Shown here in pieces: positions 16,640-25,870 of a DNA stretch of 63,534 bases. Within the stretch, counting starts at the first letter, position 1. Every line of letters begins with the position of its first letter. This stretch comes from Parvularculaceae bacterium (lineage in GTDB: Bacteria; Pseudomonadota; Alphaproteobacteria; Caulobacterales; Parvularculaceae): positions 1 to 63,534 of the forward strand of contig JAJFFW010000103.1 of assembly GCA_021776435.1 (NCBI GenBank), written 5' to 3'. The position numbers and the translations under genes are program-made. The notes below the pieces were generated by a model. The model searched no databases and had not been told where the DNA came from. It saw only the letters and a program-made list of their open reading frames with translations.

Positions 16640-19519
16640 ATGGAACGAAAGTGCGAACGGAACGCAGACCTTGCGCCACCGCAAGACGCCCCCCCGGCAA
16701 CGTGGATCGATTGGTGTGTCACACGCTTGGACCTGCACGCAGTTGAGATTACCCGTGATCCCGCCGCTAACTCTGTGCGTCGCCTAGCATACGACCTCTT
16801 TCGATTACTGGAAGACGGTCGAGCAGATCTCGATATATTGCAATATACCGCCAAAGGGTTGAGCGATGAATCGTTTATTCTACGTGCGGAGCAGTTTTCT
16901 GACGTGCATCCACGCATTGAGAATGCAGATTTAAAAGGAGTCGTGTCCAAAGCTTTCGAAGCTCCCTCGACAGGCGGGTTTGGGGTCTATAAAAGCGCCG
17001 TCGAGGTGACCAGAGCAGGGGTTGTGTTCACTGCGCACCCGACCTTTGCGATGTCGAGGCCATTACGAAATACATTTGCGGCATATGCTTGCGCACATGA
17101 TGAAGGCGCCAAAGCGAAGCATCGAAACGAGCTGAAAAAGCTCAATCATGCTCCGGATGACAATCTGAGCCTTTTCGATGAGCATAATGATGCGTTAGCA
17201 TCAATCGAATGCGCACAGGGGGCGATCGAAAAGCTCAACCGCGAAATCCTTCTCGATGCGAGAGCGCGTTTTCCTAAAGAATGGACCCATCTAACGCCAG
17301 CGCCGGTCAGCCTCGCGACTTGGGTGGGTTACGACCTTGATGGGCGGACTGACATTCATTGGGCTCAGACGGTCAGAATTCGATTGGAGGAGAAATCTCT
17401 TCAACTGGAACGGTATGCACAAAAGCTTGAGAGGATTACCAAGCGGTCATCGGTTTCAGGCGCGACTGCGCTCGCGCTTATGTTGCGGGGCGCTTCAATA
17501 TTGGCCGGCGAGCAAGCGTCTCTTTTCTCGGGCGACCTTGATGATCCCGATATTGTCGTGCAAGCGGCGGATCTGCTGACGAAAGATGAACCGCATCGAC
17601 TTGTCAGCCTTAAGCCGGCCTGTGACGCGCTCACGGCGATGATCGCTGAGGCGCGCGACGTCGATACGCAGCTCGATCTTTCTTTGTTGCGCAGTGAAAT
17701 GAAAGCTTATGGGCTTGGGGTTGCCAGGATTCATTTGCGGATAAATGCCGCGCAGGTTCGATCAGCCTTAAGGGCGGATTTCGGATTGGAACAGGATGCG
17801 GCGTTTATGGGGCGTACGACGCTGGCCGCTGCCGCCGAGAAGGTAGAGACCGCCACCCATCGTAATGTGAATTTTGCATCTGTTTTTCTCGAGCAGATGA
17901 CGGCGCGCCGCCAATTCATGTTATGTGCGCAGATTGTCAAACATATTGACGCCGATACGCCAATACGCTTCCTCATCGCCGAATGCGAAGCCCCCGCGAC
18001 AGTGATGGGAGCTATCTATCTTTCGCGCCTTTATGGCGTTGATCATTGTCTGGATATCTCTCCGTTGTTTGAAACACCTGATGCGCTTGAGCGTGGCGGG
18101 CGGTTTCTTGAACGTCTGCTCGATGAAGAAGCCTATGTAAGTTATATCCGGGCCCGTGGTCGAATTACGATCCAATTGGGCTTTTCGGATTCTGGACGCT
18201 TTATGGGGCAGGTCGCGGCCGATCTCGCCATTGAGCGATTGCAGATTTTGTTGGCGCGCGCATTGGGCGACCGAAACATTCACGATGTTGCAGCGGTGGT
18301 CTTTAACACACATGGTGAATCCATGGGGCGAGGAGGATTTCCCGGAACGATAGACAGCAGGCTCGATCATTTGATGACTCCATGGGCGCGCGCCCGGTTT
18401 GAGCGTGAAGGCGTCAAGTTCAATGCTGAGAGCAGTTTTCAGGGGGGTGACGGATTTCTACATTTTTATACGGATGAGCTCGCGCTATCTACGGTTACTC
18501 AAATCTTCAAATGGTCTTATTCGCGCCCGGTAGTGGATAAGAAAGATCATTTCTACAAAGATATAAATTATTCCTGGGATTTTTATCGGGGCGCCAAGTC
18601 CTGGCAGGAAGATTTGTTTAACAATGCGGACTATCACGTGACACTGTCAGCTTTCGCTCCAAATCTTCTGTTTAATACGGGTTCGCGCCGCTCGCGGAGA
18701 CAAAGCGGCGTAAGTGCAGGCGTTCAAGGGCCGCGGTCATTACGTGCTATTCCGCATAACGCTATCCTCCAACAATTGGCTATACCGGCGAATGTTGCGG
18801 GTGGCATTGGCGCGGGCGCCGGTGGGGAAGCGGAACGATTTGTTGATTTGGTGCAGCATTCCAATAGAGCGCGAGGATTTTTGAAACTCGCCGAAAATGC
18901 ACGGGACGCCACGAGCCTCCCGGCATTTCGTGCGTATGCTGCTCTGTTCGATGCAACGCTATGGACCACTCTTGCGACAATGCAGAGGGAATCGGAAGGT
19001 GTGGCCGTTTTCAAAGCCATTGCCGATCGCGTCCAGAATCAGGACGTGTTCATCGGTTTGTCGCGACTGGCGAATACTTTAGCGGTCGACCTCTCCAAAT
19101 TTGATGAAATCCTGGCGCGGACTGGCGGCGCCCACGAGCTTCAAGAGCGTCATAGGGGACGCCGGGCGTTACATGTTCTGCATGCTATTCGCCAGGCATT
19201 GATTATGCGCGCGTTCACACTCACGGCCAGCCTACCGGCGTTTTCCAAACGCCATGAGGTCACGCGCGAGGATCTCATTGATCTGACTCTTCAATTGCGT
19301 CTCGAAGAAGTCATCGATCTAGTGTGCGTCATCTTTCCAGCCAACCAGCCGGAAATCGCGGCATTAGGCATGATGGATGAATCTGCCGATGAAGGCGCGA
19401 AACGATCCGGAGGATACCCAGAGATACAAGCGGGCATCATGCAACCACTCGCACAGATAAGCCAAACAATACGGGAAATCGGCGTAGGTATTTCGCACTT
19501 TTATGGGGCTTACGGATAA
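16640..19519 (+). CDS. ppc: divergent phosphoenolpyruvate carboxylase
   Basis: 959 residues from ATG 16640, which has CGGAG 8 nt upstream; an in-frame ATG at 16610 is the alternative. PEPC converts PEP and bicarbonate to oxaloacetate. Conserved pieces: the catalytic His in FTAHPT (about residue 133), the metal-ligand Glu in PLFETPDAL, the Asp in GFSDSGR (about 514), GRGG (about 563) and GSRRSRR (about 680), then SLRAIP. Several signature positions differ: FTAHPTF instead of TAHPTE, GYDLDGRTDI instead of GGDRDGNP, FNTHGESMGRGG instead of FHGRGGSIGRGG, and a C-terminus SHFYGAYG without the usual MRNTG-like ending. The family call is firm, but the enzyme belongs to a divergent branch and its activity and allostery may differ. 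It converges on tdk. Confidence 0.85.
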   Translation: MERKCERNADLAPPQDAPPATWIDWCVTRLDLHAVEITRDPAANSVRRLAYDLFRLLEDGRADLDILQYTAKGLSDESFILRAEQFSDVHPRIENADLKGVVSKAFEAPSTGGFGVYKSAVEVTRAGVVFTAHPTFAMSRPLRNTFAAYACAHDEGAKAKHRNELKKLNHAPDDNLSLFDEHNDALASIECAQGAIEKLNREILLDARARFPKEWTHLTPAPVSLATWVGYDLDGRTDIHWAQTVRIRLEEKSLQLERYAQKLERITKRSSVSGATALALMLRGASILAGEQASLFSGDLDDPDIVVQAADLLTKDEPHRLVSLKPACDALTAMIAEARDVDTQLDLSLLRSEMKAYGLGVARIHLRINAAQVRSALRADFGLEQDAAFMGRTTLAAAAEKVETATHRNVNFASVFLEQMTARRQFMLCAQIVKHIDADTPIRFLIAECEAPATVMGAIYLSRLYGVDHCLDISPLFETPDALERGGRFLERLLDEEAYVSYIRARGRITIQLGFSDSGRFMGQVAADLAIERLQILLARALGDRNIHDVAAVVFNTHGESMGRGGFPGTIDSRLDHLMTPWARARFEREGVKFNAESSFQGGDGFLHFYTDELALSTVTQIFKWSYSRPVVDKKDHFYKDINYSWDFYRGAKSWQEDLFNNADYHVTLSAFAPNLLFNTGSRRSRRQSGVSAGVQGPRSLRAIPHNAILQQLAIPANVAGGIGAGAGGEAERFVDLVQHSNRARGFLKLAENARDATSLPAFRAYAALFDATLWTTLATMQRESEGVAVFKAIADRVQNQDVFIGLSRLANTLAVDLSKFDEILARTGGAHELQERHRGRRALHVLHAIRQALIMRAFTLTASLPAFSKRHEVTREDLIDLTLQLRLEEVIDLVCVIFPANQPEIAALGMMDESADEGAKRSGGYPEIQAGIMQPLAQISQTIREIGVGISHFYGAYG

Positions 19520-19547
19520 CCAGACTGAAAAATTTTATTCTCTGAAT

Positions 19548-20144
19548 TTAAACGGGTTTTTTTCGATCAGCGCGCACTTTCTCGAAAAAGTGCCTCCTGC
19601 ATAGCGGCACATAACGATCATTGCCGCCGATCTCAATGCTTTCACCATCATGAACAGCGCTCCCATCGGTATTGATGCGGAGATTCATGGTCGCTTTGCG
19701 TCCGCATGAACATATGGTTTTGAGTTCACGAATTTCGTCGGCTAACGCCAGTAACCACCTGCTGCCCACAAATAGGTCGGCGCGGAAATCGGTTCGTAAC
19801 CCGTAACATATAACCGGGATATGTAATTGATCCACAACTTCTGCAAGTTGAAAGACGTGGTCTTTGGACATAAACTGCGCTTCATCGACAAAGACGCATG
19901 CGATCGGATCGCTTGTGTGTTCGGTTTCAATGTCATTGCGCAAATTGGTATCTGCAATGAACGTAAATGCGTCTCCTTTGAGACCAATCCGCGACGCGAT
20001 TACGCCTTCTTCTGCGCGGTCATCAATTGCTGCAGTATATAAGAGGGTTCGCATGCCCCTTTCGCGATAGTTAAAGCTTGACTGCAACAATGTTGTGGAT
20101 TTTCCCGCATTCATTGCGGAATAGACAAAATATAGCTTGGCCAT
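19548..20144 (-). CDS. tdk: thymidine kinase
   Basis: 198 residues. The P-loop is in YSAMNAGKSTTLLQ near the N-terminus, the Walker B-like VFVDEAQFM lies near the middle, and zinc-binding cysteines are in CSCGRKATM and VPLCRRHFF. This is a type II (TK1-like) enzyme, which phosphorylates thymidine with ATP for the dTMP salvage pathway. Length is typical. dapF lies 9 bp upstream on the same strand, so the two are probably co-transcribed. Confidence 0.96.
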   Translation of the reverse strand: MAKLYFVYSAMNAGKSTTLLQSSFNYRERGMRTLLYTAAIDDRAEEGVIASRIGLKGDAFTFIADTNLRNDIETEHTSDPIACVFVDEAQFMSKDHVFQLAEVVDQLHIPVICYGLRTDFRADLFVGSRWLLALADEIRELKTICSCGRKATMNLRINTDGSAVHDGESIEIGGNDRYVPLCRRHFFEKVRADRKKPV

Positions 20145-20153
20145 CCAGCCCTC

Positions 20154-20996
20154 TCACAGATTTTCCGGTAGATGGCCTTCATACTCTAATTCGAAGGGGC
20201 CCGTCATCCGTACATGGTTATCCTCGCCCCATTCGATCTCCAGCACGCCGCCATCGAGTTCGACAGAAGCCTGGCGTCCGGTCAAGCGCCTGCGGTTGGC
20301 GGCGACAAGCGCCGCACATGCTGCGGACCCGCAAGCCTTGGTAATGCCTGCTCCTCTCTCCCAGACGCGCAGTCGGATGAGATTGGGTGAAGAGACTTCG
20401 GCAACCGATACATTTGCACGTTCAGGAAAAAGAGGGTGATTTTCAACCAGCGGTCCAAATCTGTCGAGCGCTTGCGCCTCAGCGTCCTCAACAAAAAAGA
20501 CGCAGTGAGGGTTGCCCATATTCACTGCGGAGGGTCCCCATAAAACAGGGTTATCGATCGGGCCAAGCTTGATGTCGATAAAGCGGGTGTCATCGCATTG
20601 CTCGGAAAGGGGAATTTGACGCCAGAGGAATTTGGGTTCTCCCATATCGATCATCACGCTTTTTTCACCCGCGCGCTGCGCCTTTAGCGGCGTTGAAAGT
20701 GTTGAAAAGTCGACCTGATCGACGCCGGTTTCTTCCATCAATATCCACCCGACACAACGCGCGGCGTTACCGCAGGCGCCGACCTCGGAACCATCGACAT
20801 TCCACACGCCCATAAAAAGTCCGTCGTGATCTTCAATCGTAATGACCTGATCGCATCCAATACCATGCGTGCGATCGGCGATCTGAACGGCTGCTGCGGA
20901 GGTCATGTGTGAGCCACAATCGCGCAGATCGATAATGACGAAATCATTACCGAGTCCGTTCATTTTTCGAAAGGGTCGTCCGCCAAGGCTGCTCAT
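20154..20996 (-). CDS. dapF: diaminopimelate epimerase
   Basis: 280 residues from ATG 20996. The frame extends to 21062, but FRKMNGLGNDFVIIDLR is the normal DapF start, so the 22 additional residues are probably not translated. The two catalytic cysteines lie in GACGNAARCVGW and AGITKACGSAACAAL. The enzyme interconverts LL- and meso-diaminopimelate for lysine and peptidoglycan synthesis. It lies just upstream of tdk in a probable operon. In many relatives dapF is followed by a methylthiotransferase gene; that neighbour is absent here. Confidence 0.95.
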   Translation of the reverse strand: MSSLGGRPFRKMNGLGNDFVIIDLRDCGSHMTSAAAVQIADRTHGIGCDQVITIEDHDGLFMGVWNVDGSEVGACGNAARCVGWILMEETGVDQVDFSTLSTPLKAQRAGEKSVMIDMGEPKFLWRQIPLSEQCDDTRFIDIKLGPIDNPVLWGPSAVNMGNPHCVFFVEDAEAQALDRFGPLVENHPLFPERANVSVAEVSSPNLIRLRVWERGAGITKACGSAACAALVAANRRRLTGRQASVELDGGVLEIEWGEDNHVRMTGPFELEYEGHLPENL

Positions 20997-21225
20997 AGTC
21001 TTGAACCAGAAGAGGTTTCTTTCATATTTCCACCACAGATTAATCTCGTTTTTGCTCGGCATACAGCTGTTATTTGAGACGCAATCAACGGGCTAATTTC
21101 ACGTCGAGCAATGATCGGTTGATAACGCGCTTTGAGCACGATTGCCAGCGGACGGCGAGGGGACTCTCTTGCTTTGAGGCGGAGGTTAGATGGCGCAATA
21201 GCTGACTTGACGGGCGTTCAACAGT

Positions 21226-22209
21226 TCATGTCAAGCCAAACGAAATGAGCTCGAACAGATTCAGCCCCTCAGAAATCGCAACAAATAGCGATCCTGAGAC
21301 AAATGCGATTGCCATCGGCAGGGCAGAGCAAAATGACGGTTCTGGGCTTTGATGCTGTGAAGTTACGATTTGAGCTGCGAAAGCGCTGATAGCGAAAAAA
21401 TATGGCGAGCCGCCAAAAGCAATAGCGAAAATACTCCCGGATAAAAGCGTGATTAAAATAATTGCGGCAGAGACTCGTCGCCTATAATTCTTTTGTCCCC
21501 GCACCACCTGCGCCAACAGTGACGGCGCCATCAACGGAACCATCATGGTGGCGGCGAGCTGACCTGGCATATGGTCGAAATCAATGCCTTCAAATGAAAG
21601 CCGGGGCGGCGAAGCGTTTGCCATCCAGGCGATGTAAAAATAAGCCAGATAAACCATAACAAGCGGCGACCATACCGCCAGCGAAAATCCGAACGCCTTT
21701 CGAGTTGTAAAACGCCATGGCGATAAGAAAATCAGGCCGGCGATCAGGGAGGGCGCGGTGAATAGAATATATGACGACATCACGCCGGCTCCGCCAATAG
21801 CGCCGCCTAGCGATATAACCGCAGTATGATTTGGGTGATCTGCGAGTAAACTTACGCCTCTCCAAATGACAAGCGAGGCAAGGAAAAACAGTAATGCGTC
21901 TACGCCGTAAACAAAACTCCATATGATGATTGGATTAAAGGTAACCAGTGTGATTCTTATAATCCCATACGCCTTCGATATGGAGAGGGGGCTGGTAATT
22001 TGATGAAACAAAATACCGATGGCGCCACCGGCAAATATTGTTAAGTAAAATACAGCTATCGGATTAATTGATCGGGCGATAGACGCCATGTCAACAAAGG
22101 GACCAGCTTGTAAGCTGGTGTCGTGAATTTCGAAACCGAACGCCATCGGCGCCAAGGCGCCGCCTGCACCGGCGGATACCCAAAGTATGCGTTGCGTCAG
22201 ATGGTTCAC
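21226..22209 (-). CDS. polytopic membrane protein of a glycosyltransferase operon
   Basis: About 327 residues from GTG 22209, whose GTGA overlaps the stop codon of the upstream glycosyltransferase; a TTG at 22224 is the alternative. The protein has roughly eight to ten hydrophobic segments (AVFYLTIFAGGAIGILF, LLFFLASLVIWRGVSLL, MVYLAYFYIAWMANA and others), short loops and no recognised catalytic motif. I do not recognise the family. Its position as the last gene of the barrel/GT2 operon suggests a role in polysaccharide assembly or transport in the inner membrane, which is inference. Confidence 0.7.
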   Translation of the reverse strand: MNHLTQRILWVSAGAGGALAPMAFGFEIHDTSLQAGPFVDMASIARSINPIAVFYLTIFAGGAIGILFHQITSPLSISKAYGIIRITLVTFNPIIIWSFVYGVDALLFFLASLVIWRGVSLLADHPNHTAVISLGGAIGGAGVMSSYILFTAPSLIAGLIFLSPWRFTTRKAFGFSLAVWSPLVMVYLAYFYIAWMANASPPRLSFEGIDFDHMPGQLAATMMVPLMAPSLLAQVVRGQKNYRRRVSAAIILITLLSGSIFAIAFGGSPYFFAISAFAAQIVTSQHQSPEPSFCSALPMAIAFVSGSLFVAISEGLNLFELISFGLT

Positions 22210-23906
22210 TGCCTGAGCGCGCAATTTTGTAACGCTTCGTCACGTTTCAATCTTGAAGATGCGCTCAACACATGATCCGTTTTCTCCCAATAATGCGGAC
22301 GGGTCACCAATTGCCAAAGCGCCATATAGGCTGCGATCGATGTGAGTGACCAATATGCAGGCGCAAGAAGTGCTGACGGGGCCAGCTCCGCCCATCCGCG
22401 TTTAAGAGGAGCAACGATTCCCAGGTAGATAAAGAAAAAATTTCCGACCAAGAGCGCAAAGAGGTTGAGCCAAAGGAGCGGGCCGGGAAACAGTATCGCG
22501 ACTGATGTCGATTGCGTGATGAGCCAGAAAAAAAATACCGCCCAGAGCAGCGGATTGATTAAAGCGCTAAAGACGTTACCGGCAATAAAAAGCTGAGTTG
22601 ATGCGAATCCGCTCCAGCCTGATACACGAAATAGTTCGGTGGGTTTTCGCATATGAACCAACCATGTTTGCATATAACCCTTCATCCACCGTGAGCGTTG
22701 ACGAAGCCAGTTTCTCGTGCGGCAATTGGCTTCTTCAAATGTCGTTGAATCGATAATCTCAGTGCGAAATCCATGTCTCGCCAGACGAAGTCCGAGATCG
22801 GCGTCTTCGGTTACGTTATAAGGATCCCACCCTCCGACCTCTATAAGAGTATCTGTACGGAATATATTAGAAGTTCCACCCAAAGGAATCGGAGCTTTCA
22901 ATTTCTCAAGGGCAGGAAGGAAGGAATCAAACCAGAGGGCGTATTCCAGAGCGAACAGGCGCGTTAGCCAATTCTCATCCGCATTGTAATAATTGAGTTT
23001 CGCCTGAACGCAGGCAAGGCGAGAGTCGCTGTTAGAAAATGCAGCCGCAGCCTTCCGCAGCTGATCTCGTTCCGGTTGGTCCTCTGCGTCATAAATAACA
23101 ACCAGATCGCCACGTGCGAGATAAAGAGCGTGATTACACGCTTTAGGTTTTGTTTGAGGATGCGACAGAGGAAGCACAATCAATTCATAGCGGTCATCGA
23201 GACCAAGGTGTCGCGCCTGAGCGATCGTCTTTTCATCGCACAGTTCCAGAATTAGCTTTATGTCAAGTTTTTCGAGCGGGTAATCGAGCTTATCGATTGC
23301 AGCAGCAAGGATTGGTAAAGCGTCCGCTTCGTCGAACAAAGGTAATAAAATTGATATGACCGGCAACTCTTCGTCGAGCAATGGCTCCGATGGTTCCATG
23401 TCTTTTTCGTCGGCCTGCGTGGCGATCACGGTCAAAAGCAACCGAAACCCTATAGCGCAGACAAAATATGCTGTGGCAATTGCGTTGAAAACGATTAAAA
23501 TCGGTATGGGGGCGAGAATTATTGCAATGACCAGGATCAGAGTGAACAAGGCGCCGATAAATTTTTGGCGTGTCGATAAAAGTTGTGCAGCCGACTCTAA
23601 TGGCGCCTTGTGTTTGAGTGCATTGATAGAAGCGTCCGCCAGGCTCGATTGAAATCGTTCTCTGAGAATTTGTTGAAAGAGCCTGCGTGGGAGGAGAGAG
23701 GTTTTCCGTAAGGGAAAGGGCGTGTGTTCTTGATGCGAATTTAGGTTTTGCGTTTTGGGCGAGCGTGCTCGGAGCTCCTCTTTGATCCCGGAGGAAAGTT
23801 TGCGCCATGGCAATCGCTCTGTGCGTGCATAATGTCTAATCGAGGAGAACCGTTGGAGATCTGGTTCTGGATCGCTCGTCCATAAATTAATGTTTCCAAA
23901 CCCCAT
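22206..23906 (-). CDS. membrane-bound family 2 glycosyltransferase (cellulose-synthase-like)
   Basis: 566 residues from ATG 23906, which has AGAGG just upstream and lies 28 bp after the outer-membrane gene; the frame runs back to 23981 inside that gene. Two hydrophobic segments lie near residue 130. The GT-A domain follows with VISILLPLFDE, TKPKACNHAL, the DxD-like DAEDQPE, the acceptor-site EDADLG and the processive-type QRSRWMKGYMQTW. C-terminal membrane helices complete the protein. These motifs mark a processive polysaccharide synthase or large GT2, working from a nucleotide sugar at the inner membrane. The sugar cannot be predicted. No PilZ domain is seen. Confidence 0.86.
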   Translation of the reverse strand: MGFGNINLWTSDPEPDLQRFSSIRHYARTERLPWRKLSSGIKEELRARSPKTQNLNSHQEHTPFPLRKTSLLPRRLFQQILRERFQSSLADASINALKHKAPLESAAQLLSTRQKFIGALFTLILVIAIILAPIPILIVFNAIATAYFVCAIGFRLLLTVIATQADEKDMEPSEPLLDEELPVISILLPLFDEADALPILAAAIDKLDYPLEKLDIKLILELCDEKTIAQARHLGLDDRYELIVLPLSHPQTKPKACNHALYLARGDLVVIYDAEDQPERDQLRKAAAAFSNSDSRLACVQAKLNYYNADENWLTRLFALEYALWFDSFLPALEKLKAPIPLGGTSNIFRTDTLIEVGGWDPYNVTEDADLGLRLARHGFRTEIIDSTTFEEANCRTRNWLRQRSRWMKGYMQTWLVHMRKPTELFRVSGWSGFASTQLFIAGNVFSALINPLLWAVFFFWLITQSTSVAILFPGPLLWLNLFALLVGNFFFIYLGIVAPLKRGWAELAPSALLAPAYWSLTSIAAYMALWQLVTRPHYWEKTDHVLSASSRLKRDEALQNCALRQ

Positions 23907-23934
23907 AAAACCTCTGTGCCTTGAGTAATCTGAA

Positions 23935-24756
23935 TCAAAAACTCGTCCACAAACCGATAAAAAACGTATTTCCAAGATCAAGCCCGCGCCCCGCCGCCTC
24001 GTGAGTTAGGCCTGCTTGCAAGGACCAATGCGGATTAAAGTGCATAACAACGGACGGCTGTATTTTGAAAACATCAAAATCGGCGCCGCCAAAGTTTTCA
24101 TTTCGAATAGAGAGCGTTGAAAAAGTTTCGACGATCATGAGGAATCGGGATGTCGTTTCGACGCCAATCAGAGCGTCTAAACGGATCTGATCGGCGGCAT
24201 CTCCAAATCGACGCCTGTAACCCAGTTCTGTAGTGTTAAAAATTTTGACGGGCCTGGTTATGAGATTACGGCCATAGAGAAATCGAATTTCTGCATCGGC
24301 GCCGTCACTTCTCAGTCCAGATCTTACGCCTGTGTTGAAACGAGTGGGTGCAGCCCCTGCGAGTCGAATGGCGCCGACACTGTTCGCGCCCTGCCAGAGT
24401 CTGCGTTGAACAAATCCCTCAAATTCCGAAAACCCTGTCGCTGATTGCACCCCAGAGCCGTTCGCAATTCCACTGGATCCGTAGACAGCTTTGGCGCCAA
24501 CCAAAATATCGCGCGTCAACCCGAACTCTGCATATGTGTTTGACTCGAGGCGTTCGAAACGCTGCGTCGCGCCGATACCTTCTGTCGAAGGAAAGGTGCT
24601 ATTTGCACGAAAGTATTCGCTGCGTGATGAAATAAATAAGGCGCCGCTTTCTTGCCCCCATGGAGACGCAATGGCGGGAGCTGCGTGAATGCAACAAAAT
24701 ATCACCATCACTAAGGCAAGGGGTTGAGCAATATCCCGCCTTGCTCTGGTTTTCAT
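23935..24756 (-). CDS. outer-membrane beta-barrel protein
   Basis: 273 residues from ATG 24756; the frame extends to 24822 but MKTRARRDIAQP starts a clear signal peptide (ending near APAIAS). The mature protein alternates hydrophobic and polar residues (NTYAEFGLTRDILVGAKAVYG, EFEGFVQRRLWQG, TTELGYRRRFGD) and ends in phenylalanine (FFIGLWTSF), a hallmark of BAM-assembled barrels. It resembles transporter-like barrels of the MetA-pathway type, though only loosely. It is first in an operon with a GT2 synthase and a membrane protein, so it may export or anchor the polysaccharide they make. Confidence 0.72.
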   Translation of the reverse strand: MKTRARRDIAQPLALVMVIFCCIHAAPAIASPWGQESGALFISSRSEYFRANSTFPSTEGIGATQRFERLESNTYAEFGLTRDILVGAKAVYGSSGIANGSGVQSATGFSEFEGFVQRRLWQGANSVGAIRLAGAAPTRFNTGVRSGLRSDGADAEIRFLYGRNLITRPVKIFNTTELGYRRRFGDAADQIRLDALIGVETTSRFLMIVETFSTLSIRNENFGGADFDVFKIQPSVVMHFNPHWSLQAGLTHEAAGRGLDLGNTFFIGLWTSF

Positions 24757-25127
24757 GCCCCGCCCCAAATCGCTCACGATGGCGCTGATCTCTGGGGACC
24801 AGACGCTCGATAAATCATGCACGCCCGATTGGGCCGTTGAATGAAATTGAAACGCAACTTTAAGCTGAACCAGAGAGGAGCCTAGCCATAAGACGGGTGC
24901 GCGCCAGCGACCTAGGGTAGTAATAATATTTAAAACAACCTAAAGGGGAAATTGCCTGGGTTGATTTTTATTGGCATTTCGTGCGCGCGGCTAGAAATAG
25001 CACTGCGTAGTGCGTCAATAAAAGGCGTTTACGGAGCACTAAAATCTTAGCACCCCGCGCCTTCTATCTTTAGTCGGGCTCGTTGATTTTCTTGTCAGTC
25101 TCAAACAGTGATTTGCGGACCCGAATA
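24757..25127. other. 371-bp gene-free stretch
   Basis: The stretch lies upstream of the barrel operon and downstream of the DUF3313-like gene. It is A/T-rich around 24920-24975. It should hold the operon promoter. No coding frame with a ribosome-binding site, RNA fold or repeat was found on either strand. Confidence 0.45.
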
Positions 25128-25721
25128 TCAGTTTTTCGCTACAAACTTTGCTAAGCGCCGCGCCCAAGTATTGAATGTCCGGTCGGCGTCGTCCCAAATA
25201 CCCACGCGCAGTCTTCCGTCATTAAGGTCTCCAAAACGACGATCATTAATCGTCGTCAAGGTTTGGTCATCCTCACTCAAAAGAAACGTGACTTCAGCTC
25301 CTCCGGTGTATATGGAGTTGGAGCTTAGGTTGATATTCCGTGAATAGTCAGTGATCGTCGGAAAAGTCGATACTAAATCTGTTAGCGTTGCTTCAATCGT
25401 CAAAACCCCCGGGCCCGAAGCGTCGACGATTGTGAACGAACGGGCGAATGCTCGTTCGAGCATGGAATGGAGATCATTTGCTTTATCCGCGATATCACGA
25501 TCGCTGATTGGACGATCGCCTTTGCCGTTGCGGTCGATGGCTCTAACGTCCAGATTGAGTTCGGCTTTTACTGGGGCAATGTAGACGGCCTCAAAGGTGG
25601 CAAGGTGTTTATCGGTTGAGGTTTCAACGTTATCAAATGACGCTGCAGTCGCTGGAGTCATTAGTGTGAGCGAGATATAAAAAGCGGCGAAGACTGCCGC
25701 ACTGTTACGAAGCAAGGACAT
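25128..25721 (-). CDS. DUF3313-like secreted protein
   Basis: 197 residues from ATG 25721, preceded by GAAGGAG; the frame is open to 26015 but that part overlaps the next gene and is not coding. It starts with a signal peptide (FAAFYISLTLMTPATAA). The mature part contains FEAVYIAPVKAELNLDVRA, DLHSMLERAFARSFTIVDA and a closing DDADRTFNTWARRLAKFV, a pattern I associate with the DUF3313 family of exported proteins of unknown function. Unlike many DUF3313 members it has no lipobox cysteine. It appears to be a single gene. Confidence 0.65.
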   Translation of the reverse strand: MSLLRNSAAVFAAFYISLTLMTPATAASFDNVETSTDKHLATFEAVYIAPVKAELNLDVRAIDRNGKGDRPISDRDIADKANDLHSMLERAFARSFTIVDASGPGVLTIEATLTDLVSTFPTITDYSRNINLSSNSIYTGGAEVTFLLSEDDQTLTTINDRRFGDLNDGRLRVGIWDDADRTFNTWARRLAKFVAKN

Positions 25722-25870
25722 GGTCTTCTCCTTCAAGAGGGCGCAAAAGGCGCCTGTGACCACTAATATCCCATCTCGGCGGAAATGAGAAGAACACCAT
25801 CTCGCGACCAGCTCGCTATGTGCGGGGAAGGGCTCCGGATGATCTTTTAAAGGCTTAATATGTGGGGTGG

